A DNA stretch of 20,158 nucleotides from DATNFP01 sp035606335 (GCA_035606335.1 DATNFP010000005.1:1-20158); one strand, 5' to 3'; positions 1-8,310 are shown, counted from the first letter of the stretch. Numbers and translations are program-made. Notes: a model not told the origin generated them from the sequence alone.

Positions 1-406
1 CAGGATGGGCAATATTGTACACTCCATTAAATACCGATACTCTTCCGAATACTATATATCGCTCATTCTCATTTAGCGATTTCTTAAGCCACTGCGCACC
101 CTGGAACCATATCAACTCTATTCTTCCTGTTTCATCATATAGGGTAGCGACAAGCCTTCTTTTTCTGCCTTCCCCTTCTTCAAAGATATTTACCAGGATG
201 CCCGACAATTGTACATATTCTGTTTGGGGATTAATGGCAGCAATTTTAGTGACCTGTGTACGGTCAAAATAGCGGTATGGATAATGATATAATAGATCTT
301 CAAAGGTGTTCATTTCCAGCTCCTTACGAAGCATTTCTCCCCGTTGCGGCCCAACGCCTTTCAGATATTCAATTGGATGTGATAATATAGATGCCGTATT
401 GCTTAT
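1..406 (-). CDS. recG: ATP-dependent DNA helicase RecG, N-terminal part (cut by window edge)
   Basis: RecG is a cytoplasmic branch-migrating helicase that remodels stalled replication forks and Holliday junctions. The frame is open from the window edge and reads as the RecG N-terminus: the helix-hairpin-helix entry HPIEYLKGVGPQRGEML, then the LLYHYPYRYFDRT stretch, then the OB-fold/wedge segment with RIELIWFQG and VFGRVSVFNGVYNIAHP. The helicase motifs would lie beyond position 1. The start is a problem. No ATG, GTG or TTG lies in frame between the conserved N-terminus and the upstream in-frame TAA. I placed the start at an ATA codon (404-406, giving I/M-S-N-T-A-S); ATT at 407-409 is equally possible. 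The gene follows exbD by about 50 bases on the same strand, so co-transcription with exbBD is likely. Family identity is very secure; the start is not. Confidence 0.93.
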   Translation of the reverse strand, partial: MSNTASILSHPIEYLKGVGPQRGEMLRKELEMNTFEDLLYHYPYRYFDRTQVTKIAAINPQTEYVQLSGILVNIFEEGEGRKRRLVATLYDETGRIELIWFQGAQWLKKSLNENERYIVFGRVSVFNGVYNIAHP

Positions 407-457
407 AATGCAGTATTTGAATACAAAAATAATGAAGCAATAACTACTTACTGTGCT

Positions 458-862
458 TTACCGGCTATTGTTATCCACAGCCAGAACGGTGCGGATATTC
501 AGCTCATGGGCAGCACGCATTACAGCTACTATATCGTCAGCAGTAGCTTGCTTGTCTGCATTTATTACTACAGTTGGTTCTGCATCCTGTGATTTGGATA
601 CAACCCTTGAAATGGCTGATTGTAAGGAATCTGCAGGAACTGAGGCCGTGCCGACATAGAAGTGTTGTTTGGAATCTATAGATACTACTACTGTTTGTTT
701 TGCCTTGGTGTCACTTTTAGCTTTTGGGATAGTTAATTTGATAACATTAGGGTTAGCTAATGTGGATATGATAAGAAAGAAAAGCAACAGGATGAAAAGA
801 ATATCATTCAGGGCAGATGTATGCGCCTGTGGTTCTTCTCGTAATGATTTTCTAAAGTTCAT
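458..862 (-). CDS. exbD: ExbD/TolR-type biopolymer transport protein
   Basis: This is an inner-membrane ExbD/TolR subunit of 134 residues, a normal length for the family. With ExbB it forms the proton-driven motor that energises TonB-dependent outer-membrane uptake or a Tol-like process. The protein has a short cytoplasmic N-terminus, one membrane helix at about residues 19-36 and a periplasmic domain at about 55-130. Asp20, in the sequence LNDILFILLLFF, sits where the family carries its essential proton-carrying aspartate. It lies 12 bases downstream of exbB on the same strand, so the two are surely one operon, and it is followed by recG. No tonB gene is visible in the window, so which TonB it serves cannot be told. 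ExbD and TolR are hard to separate by reading alone. Confidence 0.92.
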   Translation of the reverse strand: MNFRKSLREEPQAHTSALNDILFILLLFFLIISTLANPNVIKLTIPKAKSDTKAKQTVVVSIDSKQHFYVGTASVPADSLQSAISRVVSKSQDAEPTVVINADKQATADDIVAVMRAAHELNIRTVLAVDNNSR

Positions 863-874
863 TAATGCTTTCTT

Positions 875-1570
875 TTATCGTGTTGGTTCCTGAAGTATAT
901 CTAAAAATTCTACTGATGCCGCTTCCATGTGATGTACATTTTTATTTATCTGCGCATTCAGGTAGTTATATGCCACATAAGCAAGCAGACCTATTATCAA
1001 TCCTACAGCAGATGTTACCATCTTTGTATATATACCGCCGGCTATGGTTTCTAAAGAAAACCCCTGGTGCTGCACATTGAAGAAAAGGATGATCATACCG
1101 GCAATAGTACCCAGGAACCCGAACATTGGCGCAATACCTGCAAGGGTAGAGAGTATGGATAGATTTTTCTCCTGTTTATAAACTTCAAGTTTGCCGGTAC
1201 TCTCCATTGATTTTTCAATATTGTCAATTGGTTTGCCTATGCGGCTAATGCCTTTATCAATAATACGGGCCACAGGGCTATCAGTATTACGGCACAGTGC
1301 CTTTGCTGCTGGCAAATTACCACCTGTTATTTGTTCCCGGATCCTCGACATAAACAAATTATCCATCTGCGACGCTTTGCGTATCACTATCAGGCGCTCT
1401 ACAAATACATATACCAGCAATATCGAACATATCAGCAATGGTATCATTAATACTCCGCCTTCTTTCAACAAATAGAATAATGATATTTTTTCGGCTGGTA
1501 CATTAGTCGCTGTTGCGGCAGCTTTTATAGAAGTATCTACCTGTAACAGAAGTATGGATAATAAAGACAT
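875..1570 (-). CDS. exbB: ExbB/TolQ/MotA-family proton channel protein
   Basis: This 231-residue inner-membrane protein is the channel partner of the ExbD encoded next to it. Three hydrophobic segments are visible, at about residues 38-58, 139-165 and 183-204. The second contains GFLGTIAGMI (151-160), the family's conserved second-helix signature, and the third contains the small-residue run TSAVGLIIGLLAY. A large cytoplasmic domain lies between helices 1 and 2, as expected. The first 30 residues are a weakly hydrophobic leader followed by an Ala/Thr-rich stretch; many Bacteroidetes ExbB proteins have such an N-terminal extension. A TAnnTTTG box lies on the same strand 20 bases before the ATG, suggesting this gene starts the exbB-exbD-recG transcript. 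The slyD-like gene upstream is separated by a strong terminator. Confidence 0.93.
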   Translation of the reverse strand: MSLLSILLLQVDTSIKAAATATNVPAEKISLFYLLKEGGVLMIPLLICSILLVYVFVERLIVIRKASQMDNLFMSRIREQITGGNLPAAKALCRNTDSPVARIIDKGISRIGKPIDNIEKSMESTGKLEVYKQEKNLSILSTLAGIAPMFGFLGTIAGMIILFFNVQHQGFSLETIAGGIYTKMVTSAVGLIIGLLAYVAYNYLNAQINKNVHHMEAASVEFLDILQEPTR

Positions 1571-1590
1571 GAGTTGGATTTGCGCGTTAG

Positions 1591-1598
1591 CAAATGTA
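1591..1598 (-). promoter_or_regulatory. Bacteroidetes-type -7 box before exbB
   Basis: The minus strand reads TACATTTG, an exact match to the Bacteroidetes sigma-factor -7 consensus TAnnTTTG, 20 bases before the exbB ATG. No clear TTTG is present at the expected -33 distance. It sits between the slyD terminator and exbB, where a new transcript would have to begin. Confidence 0.5.
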
Positions 1599-1635
1599 AT
1601 AATTACGAAAAACTAAAAGTAGTTAAAATGAAAAA

Positions 1636-1654
1636 GCCGGGGTAATACCCCGGC
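1636..1654 (-). terminator. Rho-independent terminator after the slyD-like gene
   Basis: GCCGGGGT (1636-1643) and ACCCCGGC (1647-1654) form a perfect 8-bp, GC-rich stem with a 3-base loop. Read on the minus strand the stem is followed directly by TTTTTCATTTT. This fits termination of the slyD-like transcript, whose stop codon lies 22 bases upstream of the stem. Confidence 0.85.
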
Positions 1655-1675
1655 AAATATTTATAAATATATTAA

Positions 1676-2104
1676 CTAAGCTATAGAAACTAACTCTATT
1701 TCAAATACAAGGTCTTCGCCTGCTAACGGGTGGTTTGCATCCAATACGACTGAATCTTCTAATACTTCAGTTACTACTACAGGGAATTGGTTGCCTGAAT
1801 TATCACTCATAAAAAGCTCCATCCCAACTTCTGGCTTCATATCTGGCGGAAAATCTTTTAAAGGATATTCCATTGTCATATCTTCATTGTATTCACCGTA
1901 GGCCTGATCAACTGGAATATTTACAGTCTTTTTTTCGCCTACTCCCATATCAAGGAGCGCATCATCGAAACCTTTGATTACTTGTCCACTGCCAACTGTA
2001 AACTCAAGTGGTTCACGTCCTTCAGAGCTGTCAAACGTAGACCCATCATTAAGTTTGCCGTGATAATGAACACGTACGGTATCGCCCTTTTTTGCTTGCT
2101 GCAT
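1676..2104 (-). CDS. FKBP-type peptidyl-prolyl cis-trans isomerase, SlyD-like
   Basis: This 142-residue cytoplasmic protein is predicted to speed cis-trans isomerisation of prolyl bonds and to act as a folding chaperone. The FKBP fold begins with KKGDTVRVHYHGKL and GSTFDSS (about residues 5-27), continues with GSGQVIKGFDDALLDM (38-53), and closes with LVFEIELV (132-139). Residues about 70-120 form the insert-in-flap chaperone domain that defines the SlyD group. DANHPLAGEDL (122-132) is the typical SlyD motif after the insert. The histidine/cysteine-rich nickel-binding tail of E. coli SlyD is missing, as in many other SlyD-like proteins. There is no signal peptide. The gene appears monocistronic: a terminator follows it and the divergent namZ gene precedes it. 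Confidence 0.93.
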   Translation of the reverse strand: MQQAKKGDTVRVHYHGKLNDGSTFDSSEGREPLEFTVGSGQVIKGFDDALLDMGVGEKKTVNIPVDQAYGEYNEDMTMEYPLKDFPPDMKPEVGMELFMSDNSGNQFPVVVTEVLEDSVVLDANHPLAGEDLVFEIELVSIA

Positions 2105-2166
2105 AAATTCTTTTTTATATAAATTCTAAAGGCGCAAGGTAATAATAATATCAAAAAGGCAAAGGT

Positions 2167-2174
2167 TATCTTTA
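2167..2174 (+). promoter_or_regulatory. Possible -7 box before the namZ-like gene
   Basis: TATCTTTA matches TAnnTTTG at seven of eight positions and lies 16 bases before the ATG at 2191, in the short divergent gap shared with slyD. No -33 element was recognised. This is a weak call based on position and partial match. Confidence 0.3.
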
Positions 2175-2190
2175 CCAAAAAAATTTACGG

Positions 2191-3402
2191 ATGATCCGAT
2201 GCCTGACGTCTAATTTAATGATCTTTATACTTATAATAAATTATTCTAAAGGATATGGACAAACAGGAAATGTAACAAATAGCAGTTCCGTAACTATTAC
2301 CGGTGATGAACAGATAAGTGCATGGCTGCCATTGCTAAAGGGAAAGAAAGTAGCATTATTAATAAATCAGACTGCAACCGTTGGGAATAAATTATTATTA
2401 GATACTCTTATGAACCTTCATGTAGATGTAGTGAAGGTATTTTCGCCGGAGCATGGTTTAAGAGGGGTAGCAGATGCTGGAGATAAAGTAAACAACAGTA
2501 CAGATAGCGCGACAGGTATACCTGTTATTTCATTGTATGGGAGCAATAAAAAGCCAACAAAGGAACAATTAGAGGGTATAGATATTTTAATTTACGATTT
2601 GCAGGACGTTGGCGTCAGATTTTACACATATATCTCCACGCTGCAATATGCAATGGAAGCGTGTGCTGAAAACAACAAAAGTTTTATGATCCTGGACCGC
2701 CCTGATCCTAATGGTTTTTATGTGGATGGCCCGGTATTAGATACCTCTTTAGGTTCTTTTGTAGGTATGCAGCCTATTCCTATCGTTTATGGGATGACTC
2801 CGGGCGAATATGCAAAAATGCTGGTTGGCGAACATTGGTTCAATAATGCCGGACAGCTCAATTTAAAGATCATACCCTGCCTCAACTACGACCACACAAG
2901 GAAGTATATTATAAAACAATCGCCGTCCCCAAATTTAAGGTCTATGACTGCCGTCTACTTATATCCTTCATTATGTTTGTTCGAAGGCACCGTAGTAAGT
3001 GTAGGTCGTGGTACAGATATTCCTTTCCAGCAATGGGGAAATCCTGAATTTGCAGGCAAAGCTTCCTATAGTTTCATCCCCGTTAGTAACATTGGTGCTG
3101 CCCATCCATTATACGAGAACAAATATTGTTACGGTGAAGTGGTCGCAACATCTGCAACCGAAGCTCTTGCTTTGATACAAGGCAAATTGCAATTATCGTG
3201 GCTCATTAAAGCTTACAAATGGTATCCTGACAAGGGAAAATTTTTCAACAGTTTTTTTGAAAAGCTTGCGGGAAATAAATTATTAATGAGCCAAATTGAA
3301 GACGGCAAAACAGAAGACGAAATAACAGAAAGCTGGCAAAAAGATCTACAGGTATTTAAACAAACGCGCAAAAAATATTTGCTTTACACTGATTTTGAAT
3401 AA
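2191..3402 (+). CDS. NamZ-like exo-beta-N-acetylmuramidase (DUF1343 family)
   Basis: This 403-residue protein belongs to DUF1343, the family containing NamZ, which releases terminal N-acetylmuramic acid from the non-reducing end of peptidoglycan fragments (glycoside hydrolase family GH171). Recognisable conserved stretches are LLINQTATV (57-65), FSPEHGLRG (84-92), DLQDVGVRFYTY (136-147), ILDRPDPNG (167-175) and GMTPGEYAKM (201-210). The N-terminus has a hydrophobic core (LMIFILIINY) followed by GYGQ, consistent with a signal peptide and export to the periplasm, where cell-wall recycling would occur. Its stop is close to or overlaps the start of the next gene, so the two are probably transcribed together. 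No other muropeptide-recycling genes are in the window. The family call is firm; the enzymatic role is taken from characterised members. Confidence 0.9.
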   Translation: MIRCLTSNLMIFILIINYSKGYGQTGNVTNSSSVTITGDEQISAWLPLLKGKKVALLINQTATVGNKLLLDTLMNLHVDVVKVFSPEHGLRGVADAGDKVNNSTDSATGIPVISLYGSNKKPTKEQLEGIDILIYDLQDVGVRFYTYISTLQYAMEACAENNKSFMILDRPDPNGFYVDGPVLDTSLGSFVGMQPIPIVYGMTPGEYAKMLVGEHWFNNAGQLNLKIIPCLNYDHTRKYIIKQSPSPNLRSMTAVYLYPSLCLFEGTVVSVGRGTDIPFQQWGNPEFAGKASYSFIPVSNIGAAHPLYENKYCYGEVVATSATEALALIQGKLQLSWLIKAYKWYPDKGKFFNSFFEKLAGNKLLMSQIEDGKTEDEITESWQKDLQVFKQTRKKYLLYTDFE

Positions 3403-3436
3403 CATTTTATCAGGGATAATACCTTCTTTACCAAAA

Positions 3437-6400
3437 ATGCTTCAGGGATTTTTTGTTTCTATATATGATTTTTTAAAGAGCAGGAAAACGCTTTGCTGGT
3501 TATTGTTTGTGTCTACTTTATGTTTTTGGGGAGTTTTAGCAAGTAAAGTAAAATTTGAAGAAGATATCACAAGCATGCTGCCTGATAGCAGGGCTATTCG
3601 TGCAATGAATGATGTTATCAGCCATACACAGGCAGGCGAGCAGATAATATTTCTGGTTTCATTTAAGGACACATCACATACCGATCCCGATAGTCTCATC
3701 AATGTAGTTAACGGTTTTAACGGGCAATTGCATGCTAATTGCAGCAGATGGATAGATACTGTGTCCTTGCAGATAGGGGAGAGTTATGAGGAATCATTAT
3801 TATCTGTTTTTCAAAATAACCTTCCGTTGTTTTTGACAGCAAATGATTTCAGGCAATTAGATACTTTGCTGCAACCGGAGCATATTAAAAAAACGCTTCA
3901 AACTAATCGCAAGATATTATTATCTCCGGCCAGTGTTGTGTATAAGCAGGTAATAGCTCAGGATCCTGCAGGAATGTCAAGGTTAGTATGGGCAAAACTC
4001 AAAGGATTACAATTCGATCCTAATTACGAAATATACAATGGGTACATATTTTCTAATAATGAGCGCCAACTGACCTTTTTCTTAAAACCTAAATACAAAT
4101 CAAATGAAATAGGAAAGAACAGCAAGTTTTTTAGGGAACTGGATCAATTAATAATTGATCAGGAAGCAAAAGATCCTGGAATACACATTACTTATTTCGG
4201 AGGTCCTGCAGTTGCGGCAGGCAATGCCATGCAATTGCGTACAGACACAATAGTTACGCTCTCTGCTACTATCATTTTACTGTTAGCTCTTACTTATTAT
4301 TTTTTCAGAAAAAAGAGAATACCATTATTGCTGCTTGTTCCGGTGGTTTATGGTGCAACAATGGGGTTAGCTATTATGTACCTGGTCCAGGGGAGCATAT
4401 CTGTCATCGCCCTCGGAGCAGGCGCTATAATTCTTGGCTGCGCAATCGATTATTCAATCCATTTCCTGGCTCACGCAAAGCATGCAAAAGATATTCGCTC
4501 TACTATTGATGAATTGGCACAGCCATTAACTATAGGCAGTTTCACAACCATTGCGGCTTTTTTTTCACTGCGTTTTGTACATACGCCCATATTGCAGGAT
4601 TTAGGACTGTTTGCTGCTATTAGTCTGACAGGCGCAGCTTTATGCACGCTGATTTTTCTTCCTCATTTCCCATTGGGAATTGAGCATAAAGAAGTAAAAC
4701 CAACAGTTTTCGATAAACTGGCTTTGTGGCAACCCGAAAGTAATAAATGGCTGGTCTTGTTCATTTTCCTGCTTACGCCTGTATTGTTATACTTCAGTTT
4801 TAATGTACAGTTCGACAATGACTTAATGCATTTAAATTATTTATCTCCACGAATGCAAAAAGCCCAGGACGAGGTAAGCAAAGCAAATGCGTATGCCCTA
4901 AGCTCTGTTTTTCTCATTGCTAATGAGGATAATGAAGAACACGCTTTGCAAAAGTTAGAAAGTGTAACCCCGCAATTGGATACAATGCTTCAAAAAGGGT
5001 GGGTGAGAAGTGCTTCTAACCCTACATTATTATTACCCTCTTTAGCTGAACAAAGAAAAAGAATTGCTCGTTGGAATACATTTTGGAGCGAAAACAGGAA
5101 ACAGGAAGTTTTAAAGGCAGTCAACGAGTATGCCGTACAGGACGGGTATGCTGCTAACGCATTTACATCTTTTAAAAGCTCTTTAGATAAAACATATACT
5201 CCTTTCGATACAACAACGGTTTCTTTATTAAAAACATTTTTCCCCGGCAGTTTCACATTCGATAAGCATAACCACTATGCCATTGCAGCTTTAAAAGTCT
5301 TGCCGGAGCACCGTAAAGAAGTTTTTAAATATTTATCAAAACAAAATGCAGTAACAATTACCGACAGACAACAAGGAGCCGTGCAACTTGTTAGTATATT
5401 AAACAAAGATTTTAATAATATAGCGATATACACCACATTTATTGTCTTTTTTGCCCTCCTGATAGGATATGGACGATTGGAATTAGCTCTTATTTCCTTT
5501 TTGCCTATGGCCATATCCTGGGTGTGGATATTAGGGTTAATGGCGTTGCTGGGGTTGAAATTTAATATTGTCAATATCATTATTTCCACACTCATTTTTG
5601 GCCTCGGTGATGACTATAGCATCTTTACAATGGATGGGATGGTGGAAAAATACAAGCATGGAGTTCAGAAGCTAAGTTCCATACGTGCAGCAGTATATGT
5701 GTCTGCTGTTACTGTATTTATAGGACTTGGGGTATTACTATTAGCCAAACATCCTGCGTTACGTTCTATTGCGTTAATATCGGTTACAGGCATGTTATGC
5801 GTTGTATTTATTTCGCAAACACTGCAACCTTTTCTCTTCAATTGGTTTATTCAAAACAGGGCAAATAAGAAATTCCTGCCGTTTACATTTTGGAGCTTTG
5901 CGAAATCAGTGTTTGCTTTTCTTTATTTTTTTGTTGGCTCTCTCATCCTGACGGTATTAGGAATTTTGTTTACAAAGCTTTGGCCATTCAATAAGGAGAA
6001 AGGTAAATATTGGTATCATATATGGATCAGCCGTTTTACATGGAGCATGATGTATATCATGGGCAATGTAAGAAAGCGGGTATATAACATATCTGGAGAA
6101 GATTTTCAAAAGCCTGCGATATATATAGCCAATCACTCGTCTTTTCTCGATATATTAATTACAACCATGCTGAATCCTAAGCTGGTTTTGCTTACAAATA
6201 AATGGGTGTGGCGTTCTCCGGTCTTTGGAGCAGTGGTTCGTATGGCAGAATATTATCCTGTCATTTATGGTGCCGAAGATAGTCTGGATCAATTGCGCGG
6301 ACTGATACAGCATGGGTATTCCATTGTTATATTTCCTGAGGGTACACGATCATACGATGATACCATCAAACGGTTTCACAAAGGAGCATTTTACATAGCA

Positions 6401-7300
6401 CAGCAGTTACAGCTTGATATAGTTCCAATTGTTTTACATGGCGTTCATTATACTATGCAGAAGGGCGATTGGCTGCTGAAAGATGGCACTTGTTCAGTTT
6501 ATATCGAGCCACGAATTAAATCTGATAATACTTCTTTTGGACTGACTTATAGTGAAAAGGCAAAATTTATCAGCAGATGGATGCGTAAAGAATATGCTCA
6601 GATAAAAGAAGAAAACGAGACACCAAGATACTTTAAAGAGCAACTGCTTAGAAGCTATATGTATAAAGGCCCTGTGCTTGAGTGGTATTGCCGTATAAAA
6701 ATTCGACTGGAAGGCTATTATGAACAATTTCATGAATTGATACCGAGGCAAGGCAAGTTCTATGATTTAGGGTGCGGTTATGGTTTTATGACCTATATGT
6801 TGCATTGGGCATCTGCTGAAAGAGAATTTATTGGTGTAGATTATGACGAAGATAAGATCGAGACAGCGCAAAATAATTTTCTGCGGGATGAACATATCAG
6901 GTTTGAGCATGCAGATATTACTAACTATAATCTGGAAAAATGTGACGGCATTATCCTAAGTGATGTATTACATTATTTATTGCCCGAAGAGCAGGAAAAA
7001 CTGCTTGATAAATGTATTGCGGCACTCAATGATGATGGCATATTGATCATCCGCGATGGTGTATTTGAATTAAAGGATCGGCATAAGGGCACAAAGCTTA
7101 CAGAATTATTTTCAACCAGGATTTTTAAATTCAATAAAACTAAGAACAACCTTCACTTTATTAGCAATTTATATATTGAAAATTATTCAATTAAAAACGG
7201 TTTAAAAATTGAAATAATCGATAAAAGCGTATATACTTCTAATCTTATCTTTATTTTGAGAAAAAAATTGCCATTTAACAACAACTTTAATAAACCATAG
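3437..7300 (+). CDS. Three-domain MMPL transporter / lysophospholipid-type acyltransferase / SAM methyltransferase
   Basis: This 1287-residue fusion has three parts. Residues 1 to about 860 are an MMPL (RND superfamily) exporter: two halves of about six helices, each with the family's proton-relay Asp-Tyr in its fourth helix (Asp338 in GCAIDYSIHF, Asp726 in GLGDDYSIF). About 880-1070 is a PlsC-type acyltransferase with the catalytic NHSSFLD motif (899-905) and FPEGTRS (966-972). About 1090-1285 is a class I methyltransferase with motif I DLGCGYG near 1110. Together these suggest a lipid is acylated, methylated and exported at the inner membrane; the substrate is unknown. Similar fusions occur in Bacteroidetes, sometimes in flexirubin/aryl-polyene clusters, but no polyketide-type genes are near here. 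I chose the ATG at 3437, whose N-terminus fits the family. A TTG at 3395 would add 14 residues and overlap the upstream stop. Confidence 0.92.
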   Translation: MLQGFFVSIYDFLKSRKTLCWLLFVSTLCFWGVLASKVKFEEDITSMLPDSRAIRAMNDVISHTQAGEQIIFLVSFKDTSHTDPDSLINVVNGFNGQLHANCSRWIDTVSLQIGESYEESLLSVFQNNLPLFLTANDFRQLDTLLQPEHIKKTLQTNRKILLSPASVVYKQVIAQDPAGMSRLVWAKLKGLQFDPNYEIYNGYIFSNNERQLTFFLKPKYKSNEIGKNSKFFRELDQLIIDQEAKDPGIHITYFGGPAVAAGNAMQLRTDTIVTLSATIILLLALTYYFFRKKRIPLLLLVPVVYGATMGLAIMYLVQGSISVIALGAGAIILGCAIDYSIHFLAHAKHAKDIRSTIDELAQPLTIGSFTTIAAFFSLRFVHTPILQDLGLFAAISLTGAALCTLIFLPHFPLGIEHKEVKPTVFDKLALWQPESNKWLVLFIFLLTPVLLYFSFNVQFDNDLMHLNYLSPRMQKAQDEVSKANAYALSSVFLIANEDNEEHALQKLESVTPQLDTMLQKGWVRSASNPTLLLPSLAEQRKRIARWNTFWSENRKQEVLKAVNEYAVQDGYAANAFTSFKSSLDKTYTPFDTTTVSLLKTFFPGSFTFDKHNHYAIAALKVLPEHRKEVFKYLSKQNAVTITDRQQGAVQLVSILNKDFNNIAIYTTFIVFFALLIGYGRLELALISFLPMAISWVWILGLMALLGLKFNIVNIIISTLIFGLGDDYSIFTMDGMVEKYKHGVQKLSSIRAAVYVSAVTVFIGLGVLLLAKHPALRSIALISVTGMLCVVFISQTLQPFLFNWFIQNRANKKFLPFTFWSFAKSVFAFLYFFVGSLILTVLGILFTKLWPFNKEKGKYWYHIWISRFTWSMMYIMGNVRKRVYNISGEDFQKPAIYIANHSSFLDILITTMLNPKLVLLTNKWVWRSPVFGAVVRMAEYYPVIYGAEDSLDQLRGLIQHGYSIVIFPEGTRSYDDTIKRFHKGAFYIAQQLQLDIVPIVLHGVHYTMQKGDWLLKDGTCSVYIEPRIKSDNTSFGLTYSEKAKFISRWMRKEYAQIKEENETPRYFKEQLLRSYMYKGPVLEWYCRIKIRLEGYYEQFHELIPRQGKFYDLGCGYGFMTYMLHWASAEREFIGVDYDEDKIETAQNNFLRDEHIRFEHADITNYNLEKCDGIILSDVLHYLLPEEQEKLLDKCIAALNDDGILIIRDGVFELKDRHKGTKLTELFSTRIFKFNKTKNNLHFISNLYIENYSIKNGLKIEIIDKSVYTSNLIFILRKKLPFNNNFNKP

Positions 7301-7301
7301 T

Positions 7302-7309
7302 TATCTTTC
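7302..7309 (+). promoter_or_regulatory. Possible -7 box before the first small secreted protein gene
   Basis: TATCTTTC matches TAnnTTTG at seven of eight positions, just after the stop of the MMPL fusion and 29 bases before the ATG at 7339. No convincing -33 element was seen, so the gene may instead be read from the upstream operon. Confidence 0.25.
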
Positions 7310-7338
7310 ACAATCTAATCATATAAAAACAGCTTAAA

Positions 7339-7776
7339 ATGAAAAAAATTATCCTCGGCGCAGCTATTTTATTTATCGCGACTCCAGCGGTTTTTGCACA
7401 ACAAGCCATGCCTCAGAATAATGCTATGACTGCAGTACATCCTCCTGCTCCTACACCGGAACAACATGCTCAGGCGATGACAGAAAGAATGGATAAAGTA
7501 TTAACCCTTAGTGCGGAACAAAAAAAGAGTATGTATGACGTGAACCTGAAGGCGGTTCAGCAAATGGATAAGATAAGGCAGGAAAATATGCAGAATCACA
7601 CAAATGATAAAAGTGGTATGATGGCATTAATGCAAACAAGAGAAGCAGAGATCCAGAAAATACTCACTCCGGAACAATACGAAAAATACAAGAACACTAT
7701 GGGCCAACGCCCTGTTCGTAGTCCGCAAATGAGTGCTCCGGCTCAAGCTCCTGGTGCACCGGCTATAGCACATTAA
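7339..7776 (+). CDS. Small secreted LTxxQ (Spy/CpxP-like) protein
   Basis: This 145-residue protein has a clear Sec signal peptide (MKKIILGAAILFIATPAVFA, cut near residue 20) and a Met/Gln-rich mature part. Two LTxxQ-like motifs are visible: LTLSAEQKKSMY (55-66) and LTPEQYEKY (109-117), separated by a charged helical stretch. This pattern resembles the Spy/CpxP group of small periplasmic helical proteins, which includes folding chaperones and envelope-stress sensors. The tail (about 122-145) is rich in Pro and Ala and probably disordered. Its neighbour at 7898 is a paralog with the same layout. A strong terminator follows. Function is inferred only from the motif pattern; a metal-related or purely structural role is possible. 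Confidence 0.75.
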   Translation: MKKIILGAAILFIATPAVFAQQAMPQNNAMTAVHPPAPTPEQHAQAMTERMDKVLTLSAEQKKSMYDVNLKAVQQMDKIRQENMQNHTNDKSGMMALMQTREAEIQKILTPEQYEKYKNTMGQRPVRSPQMSAPAQAPGAPAIAH

Positions 7777-7795
7777 TCATATTATTTTTTGCAAT

Positions 7796-7821
7796 AAAAG
7801 CTCCGGATTCACGGAGCTTTT
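7796..7821 (+). terminator. Rho-independent terminator after the first LTxxQ gene
   Basis: AAAAGCTCCG (7796-7805) pairs perfectly with CGGAGCTTTT (7812-7821) around a 6-base loop, and the plus strand continues with TATTATTTAG. It lies 19 bases after the stop codon at 7776 and separates the two paralogous secreted-protein genes. Confidence 0.85.
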
Positions 7822-7897
7822 ATTATTTAGTTATTGTGATAAAAATATTAACTTAGGTAATAATTTACATTTTTGTCTTATAATAATTTATAAAAAA

Positions 7898-8284
7898 ATG
7901 AAAAAAACTATCCTTACTATCGCATTAGCAGTAAGCGCTAATCTATTATTTGCTCAAGCCCAGCAAACTGCACCTCAAAGACCTCAAAAGCTTCCTATGG
8001 GAGAAAAAGAATTGATGGCGCAGGCACAAAAGGAAACTGATCAGTTGGATAAAGACTTAAAGCTGTCTCCGGACCAAAAGAAGGCTATATTAAACATCAA
8101 TATGGGAATGGACCATCAAATAGATATGGTGCGTACTCATGAAGATAATCCTGAACACCTTAAAGCATTGGAACATGCTAAAGAAAATCAATACAGACAT
8201 GTTTTTAGTCCTGAACAGCTGCAAAAATTTGAATTAATACAGCATCAAAAAATGATGAAAGAACAAAAAAGCATGCAGAAATAG
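7898..8284 (+). CDS. Small secreted LTxxQ (Spy/CpxP-like) protein, paralog of the preceding gene
   Basis: This 128-residue protein begins with a signal peptide (MKKTILTIALAVSANLLFAQ, cut near residue 19-20). Its mature part has the same layout as its upstream neighbour: LKLSPDQKKAILNIN (55-69) matches LTLSAEQKKSMYDVN, and FSPEQLQKF (103-111) matches LTPEQYEKY. The region between is rich in His, Glu and Asp (for example HEDNPEHLKALEHAKEN), which could bind metal but is not proof of it. A terminator lies on each side, so the gene probably has its own promoter; TACATTTT at 7866-7873 is a possible -7 box. The pair looks like an old tandem duplication. Function is not established. Confidence 0.75.
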   Translation: MKKTILTIALAVSANLLFAQAQQTAPQRPQKLPMGEKELMAQAQKETDQLDKDLKLSPDQKKAILNINMGMDHQIDMVRTHEDNPEHLKALEHAKENQYRHVFSPEQLQKFELIQHQKMMKEQKSMQK

Positions 8285-8310
8285 GAAACAATATTTTATA
8301 CTCTTTATTT

